Positions 25,963-38,409 of a stretch of DNA of 64,000 nucleotides are shown here, in pieces. Origin of the DNA: Dioscorea cayenensis subsp. rotundata (lineage: Eukaryota > Streptophyta > Magnoliopsida > Dioscoreales > Dioscoreaceae); NCBI RefSeq assembly GCF_009730915.1, contig NC_052489.1, positions 4,739,622 through 4,803,621 of the forward strand. Direction: 5' to 3'. The notes beneath the pieces were generated by a model. The model ran no database searches. It was given only the letters and a program-made list of their open reading frames with translations, and was not told the DNA's origin. Both the position numbers and the translations under genes were made by a program. Each line of letters opens with the position of its first letter. Position 1 is the stretch's first letter.

Positions 25963-28900
25963 CAATGTTTTTAGAACCTGACCGGCATAACAGGAAACCA
26001 GCCGGCAGTCAGGTCCAGTTCTCTAGAACTGGTTGACCGGGAGTCAACCCGGTCAAACTCGGCGAACCGCCCGGTTTGACCAGAACCGGGTTGACCCCAG
26101 TTCTAAAGCTTTGCTTTAACTTTAGAAAAAAGCCAAACAGAGCAGCTATTCTCTTTTCTCTAGCTCAAGCTTCGACTATGAGTCTGTGAGGGTTTCGCTT
26201 GGATCTAGACCATCTAGTGAGGGTTTCGCTGTGAGCCTGTGATTCATCATCCATCTCTTTTGCTTTTGTTGTTTTCCCTTTTTTTAGTTGATTTCTTGTT
26301 TGGAGTACTCTTGTGGGATTTTGTGCTAAAGAACAAGAGGATGAAAGTTGAATGTTCAGGTTTTTAACCTGTTTTCCAAGGTATTTGATTGGGTTTCTTC
26401 TTGAGGATTAATCTGTGTTAAAGGCTGGGTGTTGGGCTTGTTGGTTGTGTTGTATGGTGTTTTGATGATTGTTAGTGAATTGATTGAGAAAATAAGATTT
26501 TTAGTTAATGTCATTCTATTTCTCAAAGTTCAAAGATGCTGATTTGTTTCATATTTGCCCATAGAAATTGTTATTTGAAATTTTTATAGATCTCAGTGCT
26601 ATTATTTTGATGATTTACTCTTTTGTTCACATTTTTCTTTTCAGTTTGCAGAAGCAGTTGGGTATGGAGATCTTTTTATAAGTTTTGTCATTGTTTAGCT
26701 GCCTGCCTTGGTATCAATTTTACTTGGTCTTGATCTTTTTGTCCAGATCTAAAGGTATGATGGTTATTAGATTGTTGTGAGTTTAATTTATTTAGGAACT
26801 TCATTGGAATGAGGATTGCTATTAGTTCTCTACTATCTTATGCAGTCTTTGTTGCCGGCACTGTCACTTTTATTTGCAGGTATGTTAAAATGGTAGTTGA
26901 TATTAGGACTTGACAATGATGATGATGACTAGGTTTTGCTAGCAATCAATTTTCATAGACTAAAAGTTGCTTTGATGGTCTATGTATATCTTATGCTTTG
27001 ATGGTTTGGGCGTGCTAACTAGTACACCATCAATTATCATTAGTTTTTAGTGGTCTTCCATGATTATTTTAATCTTAATAATCAAGTGAAACTAATGTAC
27101 CTAAAACGTATTGTTATCAAAATTCAGTAATGCAAGCATATAACACTTCATACTCAATTTGTTTATTTTTTAATATTTAATCATTTCAAACTATTATCTC
27201 AATTTTTGGGATTGTATTATTATTTTAAAAAAGAAATTAACTGAAGTCTTAGATTTCTGGTCCAATGTTATGTGATGGTTTGGTGGTGAATTTTGAGTTA
27301 ATTTCTCATGATGATGATGATGATTATTATAAAAACAAATGTTGTCTTGTGATGGTGATTATGGGGATTGGGTGAGTATATAGATTGTGATCATTTCTTA
27401 ATTAAGCTCATTTTTAATTTTTTATGGTAATTGTACCAAAATTGCTATTTTTAGTGGTGTGTTTAAATTGTGATTAGGTTATGAGTCATGATCAATTTTG
27501 TAGTTCATTTATTAATTATTATGATAATTGTACCAAAATTTTTGGAGAGTGTTTAGATGTTGATTCTTTTTCCATTTGTGTTGTGGATTGCAAATAGATG
27601 GAAACTATTAGGTCTCAATCAACATCGTCAAATGAAGTTGAATCTAATGAACAAACTTCTTCTGGTGTACATATTCGACAAAAAAAAAAGATATTGCATG
27701 GAGATATGTAACTGAGGGGCAAAATTCTCAAGGGAGAAGGATCTTCATTTGTAATTTTTTGCCTAAAGCAAAATGCGGGTGGGGGAATCAACCGAATGAA
27801 ACAACATCTTGCTAGATCAAAAGGCAATGTTGATTCATGCAAAAAAGTCCCTTCTGATGTTCATTTTTTTATTCAAGGATTATTACAAGAAAATGTTCAA
27901 AAATCCAAAGAAAAAAAAGGAGTTTATGATGATACCAATCTTTATGGAGAGTCTATGCATGAATGTCAAGGTGATGATGTTTTGGTTGGTAAAAGTAGTA
28001 CATGTGTGGAGATATCCTCTAAAGGGAAACGAAAATCTAGTTGTGGCATTGGGTCTTATTTTAAACATGGAGTTGGCGATCCTACCCAACCAACTATAAA
28101 AGCTTCTATGCAAAGTAAAGAGAGGTGGCATGATACGGATATGGCAATTGCTATGTGGCTTTATGATGCATGTATACCATTAAATGTTGTCAATTCTCCA
28201 TTCTATCAAACTGCAATTAGCAAGATAGCAAGTATGGGCCATGGGTACACAGGTCCTACATATCATGCATTGAGGGTCAATTTGTTGAGAGATTGTAAGC
28301 AACAAGTGAAATTAATTATTGATGATTTTCGAAAGACTTGGGTTGAAACATGATGCACTATTATGGGTGATGGATGGATAGATAATAGGCAGAGGTCATT
28401 GATCAATTTTTTGGTATATTCTCCTAAAGGAATATCATTCATTAAATCAGTTGATGCTTCAAGTTTTATTACGGATGCTCAGACATTATGTAATCTTTTT
28501 TCTTAAATCATTGAGATGGTTGGTCCTCAAAATGTAGTACATGTGGTGACAGATAATAGAGCTAATTATAAGGTTGTTGGAAAGAAGATTGCAAAGAAAT
28601 ATTCTGATATATATTGGTCTCCATGTGCTGCTCATTGCATAAACTTAATTATTAAAGACATTGCTGAAATGACAACTGTTGAGAGTTTGGTAGTTCTTGC
28701 TTCAAAGATTACAGTGTTCATTTATAATTATAAGTGGATTTTGAATTGGTTGCGAAAACAACCAAAGTAGACAGAAGTTGTTCATCCTGGAGCTACTCGT
28801 TTTGCCACAACTTTTATTGCATTGAAGAGTTTATATGACCACAAAGATTACTTACAATCATTGGTTGTTTGTTCAGATTAAAAAAATTCCTCAAAGTGCA

Positions 28901-30667
28901 AAAAGGAAAAGAAGTTAAGCAAATTGTTTTGGATGAAAATTTTTGGAAGAATTGCTTGATAGTTGTGAAGATTATGGGTCCATTGATACGTTTGTTGAGA
29001 ATTTGTGATTCCGATGAGAAGCCGACAATGGGATATATATATATATATATGATGGGATGTATAGGGCTTGCAAGGGAATTAAAGACTTATTCAAAAATAA
29101 GAAGCACTTGTATAAGCCTTATACTTCCATTATCAAAGATCGATAGAATAGGACCTTGTGCACGGGGATACATGTTTTAGCATATTGGTTGAATCCGGCA
29201 TTTCAATTTAGTGAGCAAAACTTGTGCCAAAAGTTGGAGGTTCAACGTGGTATACTTGATGTGATTGAGCGGCAAACTTTGTTTAAATCAAGTGATTTAA
29301 TAGAAGAGATGAGAATATTTAGAGAAAGGCAAAAGACTTTTAGTCGGGCACTTGCTTTAACTACTTGCAAAACTACTACTGCTGGTAGGAATAAATCTGA
29401 TTTTTTTTTAAATTTAGTTATATGATTGTTTACTAATATAGTTTTGTAATTTTTTCATAGATGAGTGGTGGAAATTCTTTGGTTGTGATGTGCCTTATTT
29501 GCAAAAATTAGCTATTAGAGTTCTTAGTCAAACTGCTTCTTCTTCTGGTTGTGAACGTAATTGGAGTGTGTTTGAACATATACATACCAAAAAAAGGAAT
29601 AGATTGGAGCATCAAAGACTTAATGACTTGGTGTATGTTCACTATAATCTACGTTTGCAACATATGTATGACATTTATGGTTTTAAACTTTTAATTTGTC
29701 AAATACTCTTTACATGCAAATTATTTTTATTCAATATTTTGCTTTTTTTTTTAAAGGTCATCTTCTAAAAATAGATCTTACGATCCAGTGGATTATGAAT
29801 CAATTGACAAAATTGAATTTTGGGTCGTGGAAGAAGAACCAGAAGGAGAACTTAACTATAATGAATTAGAGAACATGTTGGAGGAGCAACCTAGAGGTAG
29901 TGAGCAATCAACTAAGCTATCTAAAGGTTAAGTTTCTAACTCTTTTTTAACTATTAATTATATTTAATGTCAATGCTTCATATTCATATTCATAACTATT
30001 AATTCATGAAATGAATTTTTAGGTGATGATGAACAAGATGATGTGATAATCACCGAAGATAGTGACCATGAAATAGTCGGTTTTCAAGGAATGACTAGCA
30101 ATAATTTAGATGAAGAAGATTGGCTACCATCCCCTCCAAGAAATTAGATGAAGATGTTATGTTTTTTATTTGCTAAACCTTTTATCTTTCATGTATGCTT
30201 GTTGTCGTGAGTCTTGTGACCTTGTTAGATTTTCTTTCATGTTGCCACAAGTCTTGTGACAATGTTAAATTTTCTTTTCATGTTGTTGTGATGTTGTTGT
30301 GACTTTGTTAAAATATTTTCATGTTTTTGATACCATGTTAAATTTTCATTTATATTGTGACCTTGTTAAATTTTCTTTCTTTGTAATATTGTTAGATTTT
30401 CGTACTATTATTTAGATGTTCTTCTTTAACATTGTTTTTGTCATTTGACATTATGTGATGAATAAGGTGTAGTTTTTTGTCATTAGATTAAATTGGACAT
30501 GGAATATATATGTGAGTTTAGAATTTTGAAGAATATATAAATATATATATATATATATAATTATTACATCATCCGGTTCGACCAAATCGGGTCATCCGGT
30601 CCAACCGATTGACCCATGATCCGGTTGTTTGGCCGGTTCACTTCCCGGTCCGGTTTTGAAAACATTG
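25963..30667 (+). mobile_element. hAT DNA transposon, 4.7 kb, with 8-bp target duplication
   Basis: The left terminus CAATGTTTTTAGAACC and right terminus GGTTTTGAAAACATTG are imperfect terminal inverted repeats that continue into CCGG-rich subterminal sequence. The flanks are identical, CAAAATAC at 25955-25962 and 30668-30675: the 8-bp duplication of the hAT superfamily. Subterminal AACCGG/GGTTGACC repeats occupy 25980-26100 and 30570-30650. The interior carries a broken transposase gene. The element is structurally complete but probably non-autonomous. Confidence 0.92.
27598..30147 (+). pseudogene. hAT transposase (BED finger, DUF659, hATC), broken
   Basis: Would catalyse excision and reinsertion of hAT elements. 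An N-terminal frame from 27598 shifts in a ten-A run near 27680. A BED-finger-like C...H part (NRMKQHLARSKGNVDSC) and a DUF659-type region (28130-28520, TDMAIAMWLYDACIPLNVVNSPFY) follow. VVHVVTDNRANY with WSPCAAHCINLI is the catalytic-core section. The C-terminal dimerisation segment at 29490-29660 reads LSQTASSSGCERNWSVFEHIHTKKRN in parts. Two C-terminal exons end at 30147 (WLPSPPRN). In-frame stops occur at about 28351, 28504 and 28768, with a further frame break near 28880. Introns around 29404-29460 and 29935-30022 look genuine. Confidence 0.85.
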
Positions 30668-30675
30668 CAAAATAC

Positions 30676-32378
30676 ATCCAACCAAACATGTGTTTTCTAA
30701 TTCCAGATTTACAAATCTTTCCAAATAAACATAAAATATTATGAATTATAATACAATAATTCCAGTTACATCCAACCAAACATAAGATTTTATTGCACTG
30801 TATTTTATAATCTAAGTATTTTCAGTTACATTGTAACTGAAAATTCACTGCATTTAGAATTACATCCTACCAAACGCCACCTAAGAGAATATACAAATAC
30901 GTAGATAATTGATGTGTCACTATAGTCATATAACAAACAAATTAAGTTTTTTCATTTTGCACTCTACCTCAATATCCACCACCTGCTTCTTGCACAAATA
31001 GTGGATGTTATGTTACACATCATCTGTAAATACACATTACTGATGATGAATATTCAATCTTTTTGCTCATTAAAGATGATATATTTTTATATTTATAGTG
31101 TTAACTAAAGTAGGACTGTGATTTTAGCCAGAAATTGAAGTCTAGATTAATGACTGAACATCTTAAAAGAAACTTTCTCAATTGGTGGGTTAAAAAAAGT
31201 TTTTTTTCCCAAATTAACCCTCTTTTTAATAATATTGTCCAAATGGCTTTAAGGCCATTTTATTTGTCAAAATGACCCTAGGGTCATCACATCAATACCC
31301 AATAAGCACCCATGTGCTGATTGGGCAATTTAAAAAAAAAATTATTTTTTTTACATTTTAACCCCTTATCTCTTTTATAATTATTTAAATATTTTATTTG
31401 TGACTTTTTTAACCTTATTTTTTTAATAAAAATTGTTATTAAAATAGAAATATTATTTGAAATTAGAATTATTATTATTAACATGAGATTTATTAAAATA
31501 AAAATTATTTTAAATTTTTTATTAATATTTTGATTATTATTAGAGTGGCAATTAATGAAGTATTAATTATTAAAAAAATATTATTATTATTATTAGTAAA
31601 ATATTTGAATTAAAAAAAATAGCTTTAAATTATTTTATCGGTAAAATCACGTTTGCATTACTAGTATTAAAACAAATTAGTTTGATGTATATAAAAATGG
31701 TAATTATTATGGAAAAAAAAATGCTATAGGGTGACTTGTTGCAAAAAGTCAAAGAAATCATGGATAGGAGCCTATCTAAGTGATAAAACATCAGTGATTT
31801 ATCCACTTTTATAAAAAAAAAAAAAATGATAAAGGCATAGGTCTTTTAAACAAAAGATCACAAATTTAAATTTTTATGTATATAAAATTAAAAAAAAAAA
31901 CAGGTTAAAAAAACTCTTTTTATAAAATTGTAATATCTCACTCACATTAATTTAGAATCTAGAATTCATTATTAAAAAAAACCCAATGAATCAAAGACTA
32001 AAAAACGTAAATGGAGTTTCTTATTTATTGCTTTCATTTTTTTGGTAGAACTTATTAAAAAACTTTAGTTATTTTTAAAATATTTTTTCTTTTATAATTT
32101 AAAATTTCTAGGAAGTTTGGTGTTCCTCGAATTGTGTCATCAAGCTCCAGCATCCCATTGGTGCTCTGCTGACACGTGTTTTGTTTATGTTGTTTAGCTA
32201 ATTTGATGAATATTTGCAATCATATGTATACATTAGTTTGAACTTTGAAGCATGCACATTAATCAAAGAGATTTTTTTTTTAACAATATGAACAAATCAT
32301 TCTGGACATAAATAATATATTGATAAATAATCAATTTTTTAATCTTTTACATAGGAGTTAAGCCATAAATAAAAGGTG
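30676..32378. other. Intergenic region, repeat-like
   Basis: From 30676 to about 30885 the sequence has three similar units (ACATCCAACCAAACA, ACATCCAACCAAACAT, ACATCCTACCAAACG), ending CCAAACGCCACC like a DNA-transposon terminus; this was contiguous with 25955 before the hAT inserted. The rest is AT-rich with (ATT)n-like runs and no gene. Confidence 0.5.
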
Positions 32379-32383
32379 TTTTA

Positions 32384-32572
32384 TGATATTCAAGAAGGAG
32401 CCTCAAAACTATCAATCTTTATTACTCACGAAGTTTTTAATCTATACAAATGATAAAATAAATATAATTGTTGTAACAGGATAACAGATCGTAACAACTA
32501 AACAATATTATTAAAACATAAAAGATACGATAGATACTAATCAAATCTAACTAATTATTAAATTTGCTAACA
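32384..32572 (-). repeat. Copia 3' LTR (minus-strand sense)
   Basis: 189 bp, TGATATTCAAG to TTTGCTAACA in plus-strand reading; almost identical to 36679-36867. Confidence 0.95.
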
Positions 32573-32615
32573 TTCCCTCCCTTAAACTGAACTTGTTCAG
32601 TTTAAAGAAGCTTTG

Positions 32616-35600
32616 CTAAACACCGTCCTTGTCTTGAAGATCACTTTCACTCATGATACCAATTTTACTCCTTAGATACATGAATGTTGCTGTTTTCAGG
32701 GGTTTTGTGAATATATCTGCTGATTGTTCTTCTGTTTTACAATGCTGCAACTTTACATCACCTTTTTCAACCAGCTCTCTCAAGAAATGAAACCTTACAT
32801 GAATATGTTTGGATCTTCCATGAAACACTGGATTCTTGGAAAGTTTTATGGCTGAGCTATTATCACAATATAGAATAGTCGCTTCCTTTTGTTCTGCTTT
32901 CATATGCGCTAGAATCCTTTGCAACCAAACAGCTTGGCAGGCACCTGATGTTGCTGCAACATACTCTGCTTCTGTTGAAGACAATGTCACGATCGGCTGC
33001 TTCTTTGAACTCCAAGCTATTGCTCCTGTGCCAAACATGAAAATATAACCAGTAGTACTTTTTCTGTCATCAGGATTCCCCGCAAAATCATTGTCTACAT
33101 AATCTGTTAATTGACCTTGAACACCTTTTCTGTAAAATATGCCGAAATCTTGTGTACCCTTCAAATACCTTAAGATCTTTTTGGCTGCTATCAAGTGTTG
33201 TTCTTGCGGATTTTCCAAGAAACGACTAACCAAACTTACACTGTGCATAATATCTGGTCTCGTAGCTGTGACGTACATCAAACTTCCAATTATTTGCTTG
33301 AACATAATGTTGTTTACCTCTTGACCACCAGGATTTTTCATCAACTTGGTTTCTTTATCCATTGGAGTAATTGTTGAATTACATGCTGTCATTTTGAACC
33401 TATCAAGTATCTCAGCAACATATTTTTTTTGACAAACAAAAATGCCATCACCAGTTTGTGTAACCTCGAGGCCTAGGAAATGATGTAACATACCAAGATC
33501 TGTCATATCAAATTCCAACTTCATGGATAATTTAAATTGTTTCAACAAATCAATATCATCACTAGTATAGAGAAGATCGTCCACGTATAAGCATACTATC
33601 AATATCTTCCCATCAACTTGCTTAACATAGAGAGTGTGTTCATATGGACATCTAATAAAGCCTTCCTTCAAAAAATATGTATCAATCCGACAATACCAAG
33701 CTCTAGGAGCTTGTTTCAATCCATAAAGGGCTTTCTTAAGCTTATAGACCTTATGCTCCTGTCCAGCTTCAATAAAACCAAGTGGTTGCTCAACAAATAC
33801 CCGTTCATTTAGTTCACCATGCAGGAAAGCTGATTTTACATCAAGTTGATACACTGGCCAATCATTTTTTGCTGCTACTGCCAAAGCTGTTCTTACTGTA
33901 TCTAGCCGCACTACAAGTGCAAACACCTCTGTATAATCAATTCCAGGTTCCTGTATGTATCCTTTAACCACTAGTCGAGCCTTATGTTTGTCTACTTCTC
34001 CATTTGCCTTTCTCTTAGTTTTGTAAACCCATTTGACACCTATAGCTTTTTCACCATCTGGTAAATCCACTAGCTCCCACGTGTTATTCTTCTCTATGGC
34101 CTATATCTCTTCTTCCATTGCTATTTGCCATTTTTCCTCTTTTACAGCACTTTCATAATTAACTGGATCATAATCTGCAAAAAGGGCCAACTGTGAGACA
34201 GTTTCAGTAATCCTCCATCCATACTGGTGTACGCCTTTGCCGTTAAGGTCTTGAACTTGTTTCACCTCCAGATTGATCTTGTGTTGAATGTTGTGATGTG
34301 TTGGACGTTACTGGTGTCTCAAAAACAGTTTCCTCTGAACCATCATCATCATCAATGACTGCAATTGATTCTCTGTGCTGTTCTTGTGGAGAATTCCAAG
34401 GCCAAAACTCAATTTCTTTGAAAAACACATCCCTGCTGATAATGATTTTCTTTGAAATAGGATTATATAATTTATAAGCTTTAGATTCTTCACTCACTCC
34501 TAACAGAACACACTTCAATGCCTTGTCATCAAGCTTGGTTCTTCTTTGTTCAGGGATTAGTGAATAAGCAATACAACCAAATACACGGAAATAATGAATT
34601 GCAGGTACCTTTCCATTCCATAGTTCTTCAGGTGTTCTTTCTACAGCACTGGTTGGACTTCTGTTCATCACATGAATGCACCAAGCCGCAGCTTCAGGCC
34701 AGAATGTTCTTGGCATGCCACTCATCTTCAAAACACTTCTAACCAAACCAAGAACTGTTCGATTCTTTCGTTCACAAACTCCATTTTGCTGTGGAGAATA
34801 TGGAACTGTTAGCTGCCTTTTGATCCCATGATCCTCACAAAAATTGCTGAACTGCTGGGAAGTAAATTCTCCACCTCTATCAGACCTAATCATCTGAATA
34901 GTTCTGCCAGTTTCTTTCTCGACCTCTAGCTTGAATTTTTTTAACACATCTAATGCGTCTAACTTGGTCTGTAAAAAATAAATCCATGTCTTTCTGCTGT
35001 AATCATCAACAAACAAGATGAAATACCTCTTTCCCCCATTAGATGTTGGAGTGATAGGTCCACAAATATCTGTGTGGATCAATTCCAGAATATGTTGTGC
35101 TCTCTAGTGACTAGTTTTAGGAAAAGATTCTCTGTGTTGTTTACTGAGAATGCAGTCCTCACAGGCTTCTGTTGGCAAATCAATTGATGGTAACCCTTTT
35201 ACCAAATGTTTATGTTGCAATTTCTGTAGGCCTCCAAAGTGCAGATGACATTATCTATAATGCCACAACCAAGCCAACTCTTGTTGCTTAGCAGTCAAAC
35301 AAGTGAGCTTTATATTCTGCAAATGCAAAGGAAACATCCTGTTCCTAGTCATTGGAGCACTTGCTATCAAATCAAGACTTGAATTTTTGATTTGACAAAC
35401 ACCATCCTTTATCACAACTTCAAAACCTTTTTCTTGCAGCTGCCCCACACTAAGCAGATTTGTCTTCAAATCTGGGACAAAGAGCACATCAGAAATATAC
35501 TGATTTTGACCAACCTTGGTCTGAATTTTTCACTTTTTCCTTTTTCCTTTGATCGCTACAAGTGAATTGTCACCAAATTTAACTGATGATCGAAAAAAAG

Positions 35601-36625
35601 CGTCATCTAGCTCGGAAAAATGCCTCACGATCACCACACATATGATTACTGCATCCCGTATCAAGATACCATAAATCCTTGGCATTTGCTTCCTTGTTAT
35701 GACACACCATTAGTAAAGAAACTTCTGCTTCCTCCTTTTCTCTTTGCTCAGCAAAATTGGACTTCACTTGCCTATAAAATCGTGCCTTGCATTCAGATTT
35801 GTAGTGTCCATATCGATGACACTTGAAACACTGGATATGAGCCTTTGATTTTCCTTTAATACTTTCTCCTTTCTGCTTGTCTTGAAATTGCAGCTTCTTT
35901 TGTCCTTCGTTCACCTTCTCGGCTCTTTTCCCCTTCCAAGTTTGAAAGCTTCTTGCACTAGGCTTTGTTGTAACTTGTAAAGCCTGCATCTATGCCTGCA
36001 ACAACTGCTCCTCCTTCTCCTGTTTCTTAACTTTTTGCTCATGTATTTGCAGTGAATTTTGAAGTTCATCTAAGGTCATTTCATCAAGATCATGAGATTC
36101 TTCAATGGCAGTGACAATATAGTTATACCTTGTTGTCATAGACCTTAGAACTTTTTCAATTATAGTGACATTCTTCATTTTTTCACCATGAATTCGGAGC
36201 TTATTTGCTATAACCATTGTCCTGGAGAAGTATTCTGAAACAGATTCCTCTAGTTTCATTTGTAAAGTCTCGAATTCAGCTCTGAGACTTTGCAGTTGTT
36301 GCCGTCGAGCCCTCGCATTCCCTTGATACTTCTTCTTCAGTGAATCCCAAATTTGCTTTGATGTATCTGTACATAGGATAGTCTCCAAAACAGCCCGATC
36401 AATCGCTTGGAAAAGATAGTTCTTTGCTTTTAAATCTTTCAACCGCAAGCAATCATGCTCAGCTTTCTGTGCATCAGTTGCACCTTCTGGTAGCATTAAA
36501 ACTCCAGACTCCACCACTGTCCAATATTCTTTGGACCGAAGAAAATTCTCCATGAGCATACTCCAATGGTCGTAATGACCATCAAATCGTGGGATTGAAG
36601 GTTGAACAAAATTATCATTGGCCAT
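32616..36625 (-). pseudogene. Copia gag-pol polyprotein, interrupted
   Basis: Gag starts with MANDNFVQPSIPRFDG at 36625 and carries the zinc knuckle CFKCHRYGHYKSEC near 35830. Protease shows DTGCSNHM near 35640. A GAG-pre-integrase segment lies at 35251-35487. Integrase (35082-34243) has IHTDICGPI, SDRGGEF and PYSPQQNGVCERKN. RT (34070 onward) has YVDDLLYT, and RNase H ends in SSTEAEY and DNSSAIKLSKNPVFHGRSKHIH. Breaks on the minus strand: TAG near 35990, a frameshift near 35610, TGA near 35534, TAA near 35249, TAG near 35105 and TAG near 34102. RT and RNase H (484 codons) are uninterrupted. Confidence 0.9.
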
Positions 36626-36678
36626 TGATGATTGTTTTGATGTTTGGAAAACTAGATCGTAGACTCTCTGATACCAAA

Positions 36679-36867
36679 TGATATTCAAGAAGAAGCCTCA
36701 AAACTATCAATCTTTATTACTCACGAAGTTTTTAATCTATACAAATGATAAAATAAATCTAATTGTTGTAACAGATAACAGATCGTAACAACTAAAACAA
36801 TATTATTAAAACATAAAAGATACGATAGATACTAATCAAATCTAACTAATTATTAAATTTGCTAACA
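36679..36867 (-). repeat. Copia 5' LTR (minus-strand sense)
   Basis: 189 bp partner of 32384-32572, adjoining the initiator-tRNA primer-binding site (about 36664-36677). Confidence 0.95.
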
Positions 36868-36872
36868 TTTTA

Positions 36873-37985
36873 GTGTGGCAATGGCCAATCAAAAACCCAT
36901 TTGATTCAAATGTATATGAGCATATTTTATTTATATGTTTTTTAAAATACAAAAAAAGAAATGTAATCATCATGACATTAAAAAAAACTCAACCAAAAGC
37001 AAATGGGAAAATTAGGTGCACTTGAAGGATCATGTAATTGAAAATAAAACTTGTGTATAAAATAAGCATAGAAAATTTGACAGTTTTGACCAAATTGAAG
37101 TTGATCGAAGAAGACTCATTAATTTAGTAAAAGAGTTGCAAGATAAACAAATGGCATGACCAAGGTTCATAAACAGCTTAAATTAAAATAATTCACTCAC
37201 AACTGAGCCTCAAGAGTTGGATTCCATCATCACTCTATCCTTTCACTAAAAAAAAAAAAAAACAATAACTCTGGTTAATAATCCAACAATAAGTGACAAC
37301 ATATGAATATTTTTTATAGTGTGATATTACAATAAATTGGATATTTGTATTATTTTGATGAGCATTTTTTAATAAAACTGATTTTAAGAGTTAAATCTTG
37401 TGACAAAACTACCGTTAAATATTTTAATATAAAAATATCTATTCAAACATGTCTACACGATTTAAAAATATTTATCTAATAAATCAAACAACACTACTCC
37501 CCATTAAAAAAAAAATATAATCCAAAATATACTCTTATTATAAGAAGGATCTCATCATTTATTGACATTAATCCCTTCATAAGATATGTCCTTGCTAAAG
37601 AACAACTTTAAACCTCAGCTCATGTATGGTGAGGTACTGAGGATATATACAGGTTAAGGTATTAAATTCTCATATATACATATCTCTGATTTATTTTTAT
37701 TCACTTTGTAAAAAAAAAACTTGTTTATCAACAAAACATTCTGCGAGGCATAACTATCAATTCATATTATATAACAATAGTGAAAGCCCTGCACAGGAAA
37801 GAAATGATTATACGATTATAAGATCATAAAATTTATGAATTAATATATTAACTCCTCGTATGTACACTTGTTTAACATACATTATATAATGTTTATCTTA
37901 TTTGTAAAAAAATAATTAAAAAAAAAACTAATTATTGACAAGGCGGCCGGCAGGGGCATAACTGTCAATTCATAATATATCACCA
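36873..37985. other. Intergenic region leading into a duplicated promoter block
   Basis: AT-rich spacer. From about 37740 on it matches the block near 57695-57980 (GCATAACTATCAATTCATATTATA, GTGAAAGCCCT, CTAATTATTGACAAGG, GGCCGGCAGGGGCATAACTGTCAATTCAT as separate shared stretches). Confidence 0.5.
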
Positions 37986-37988
37986 TTT

Positions 37989-37998
37989 CTATATAAAA
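37989..37998 (+). promoter_or_regulatory. TATA box (CTATATAAAA) before the 38044 frame
   Basis: Consensus plant TATA box 45-55 bases upstream of the ATG at 38044. The same box in the same context recurs at 57931-57940. Confidence 0.6.
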
Positions 37999-38043
37999 AT
38001 TCAAAAATAGCGAAACACTACTGAAAGCACAGAGAGAGAGAGG

Positions 38044-38409
38044 ATGAAGAAGCTTGTGGAGCTGGTGCAGTGCCGCCGGCCATGTGCTTGCGGGGACGCA
38101 GTGCTCGTACACGACCCTTTGAAGCCTCAGAGACTCGTCTCCGATGATTGGAACTCAGCGCCGTCGATCCCCTCGCGCTCCGGCCACACCATGCGTTCCA
38201 GACCCAGGGTTCGCACAGCGAGGTGGAGGCCCTCTCTTGCCGCCGTCTATGAGGATGGCGTCGCCGTCGCCAAGGCCGCCGTGAGTGGCCGGGATCGCAC
38301 CGGCTCTGGATCTAGGGCTGGATCGGCGCGTACGCCTCTTCGCGTAGATAGGGACGATGGATTCCGGTGCGGCGGCGCTCTCCCTTCCAATTTCTTTCCT
38401 TTTTCTTAA
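38044..38409 (+). CDS. GC-rich orphan open reading frame, 121 aa
   Basis: The frame starts MKKLVELVQCRRPCAC after a (GA)n leader and a well-placed TATA box, and ends at TAA 38407-38409. It is strongly GC-rich in an AT-rich setting. The predicted protein is basic, rich in Arg, Ser and Ala, and has CRRPCAC near the start; no domain, signal peptide or membrane segment is evident. I do not recognise it. The opposite strand is also open over most of it, as often happens in GC-rich DNA, so it could be an untranslated first exon or a captured gene fragment rather than a protein gene. Confidence 0.35.
   Translation: MKKLVELVQCRRPCACGDAVLVHDPLKPQRLVSDDWNSAPSIPSRSGHTMRSRPRVRTARWRPSLAAVYEDGVAVAKAAVSGRDRTGSGSRAGSARTPLRVDRDDGFRCGGALPSNFFPFS

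Larger units (their letters stand above)
32384..36867 (-). mobile_element. Ty1/copia LTR retrotransposon, complete structure
   Basis: Two 189-bp LTRs (TG...CA in both) flank a gag-pol region on the minus strand, with TTTTA target duplications at 32379-32383 and 36868-36872. Next to the 5' LTR (minus sense) is TTGGTATCAGAG, a primer-binding site complementary to initiator methionine tRNA. Before the 3' LTR is the polypurine tract AAGGGAGGGAA. Order gag, protease, integrase, RT, RNase H defines Ty1/copia; the domains look Tork/Tnt1-like. The LTRs differ by two substitutions and two single-base indels, so the insertion is young, yet the coding region has several stops. Confidence 0.95.

Noticed and set aside
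28863..29180. Separate gene inside the hAT element
   Set aside because: The frame continues the transposase after a frameshift and contains no independent domain.
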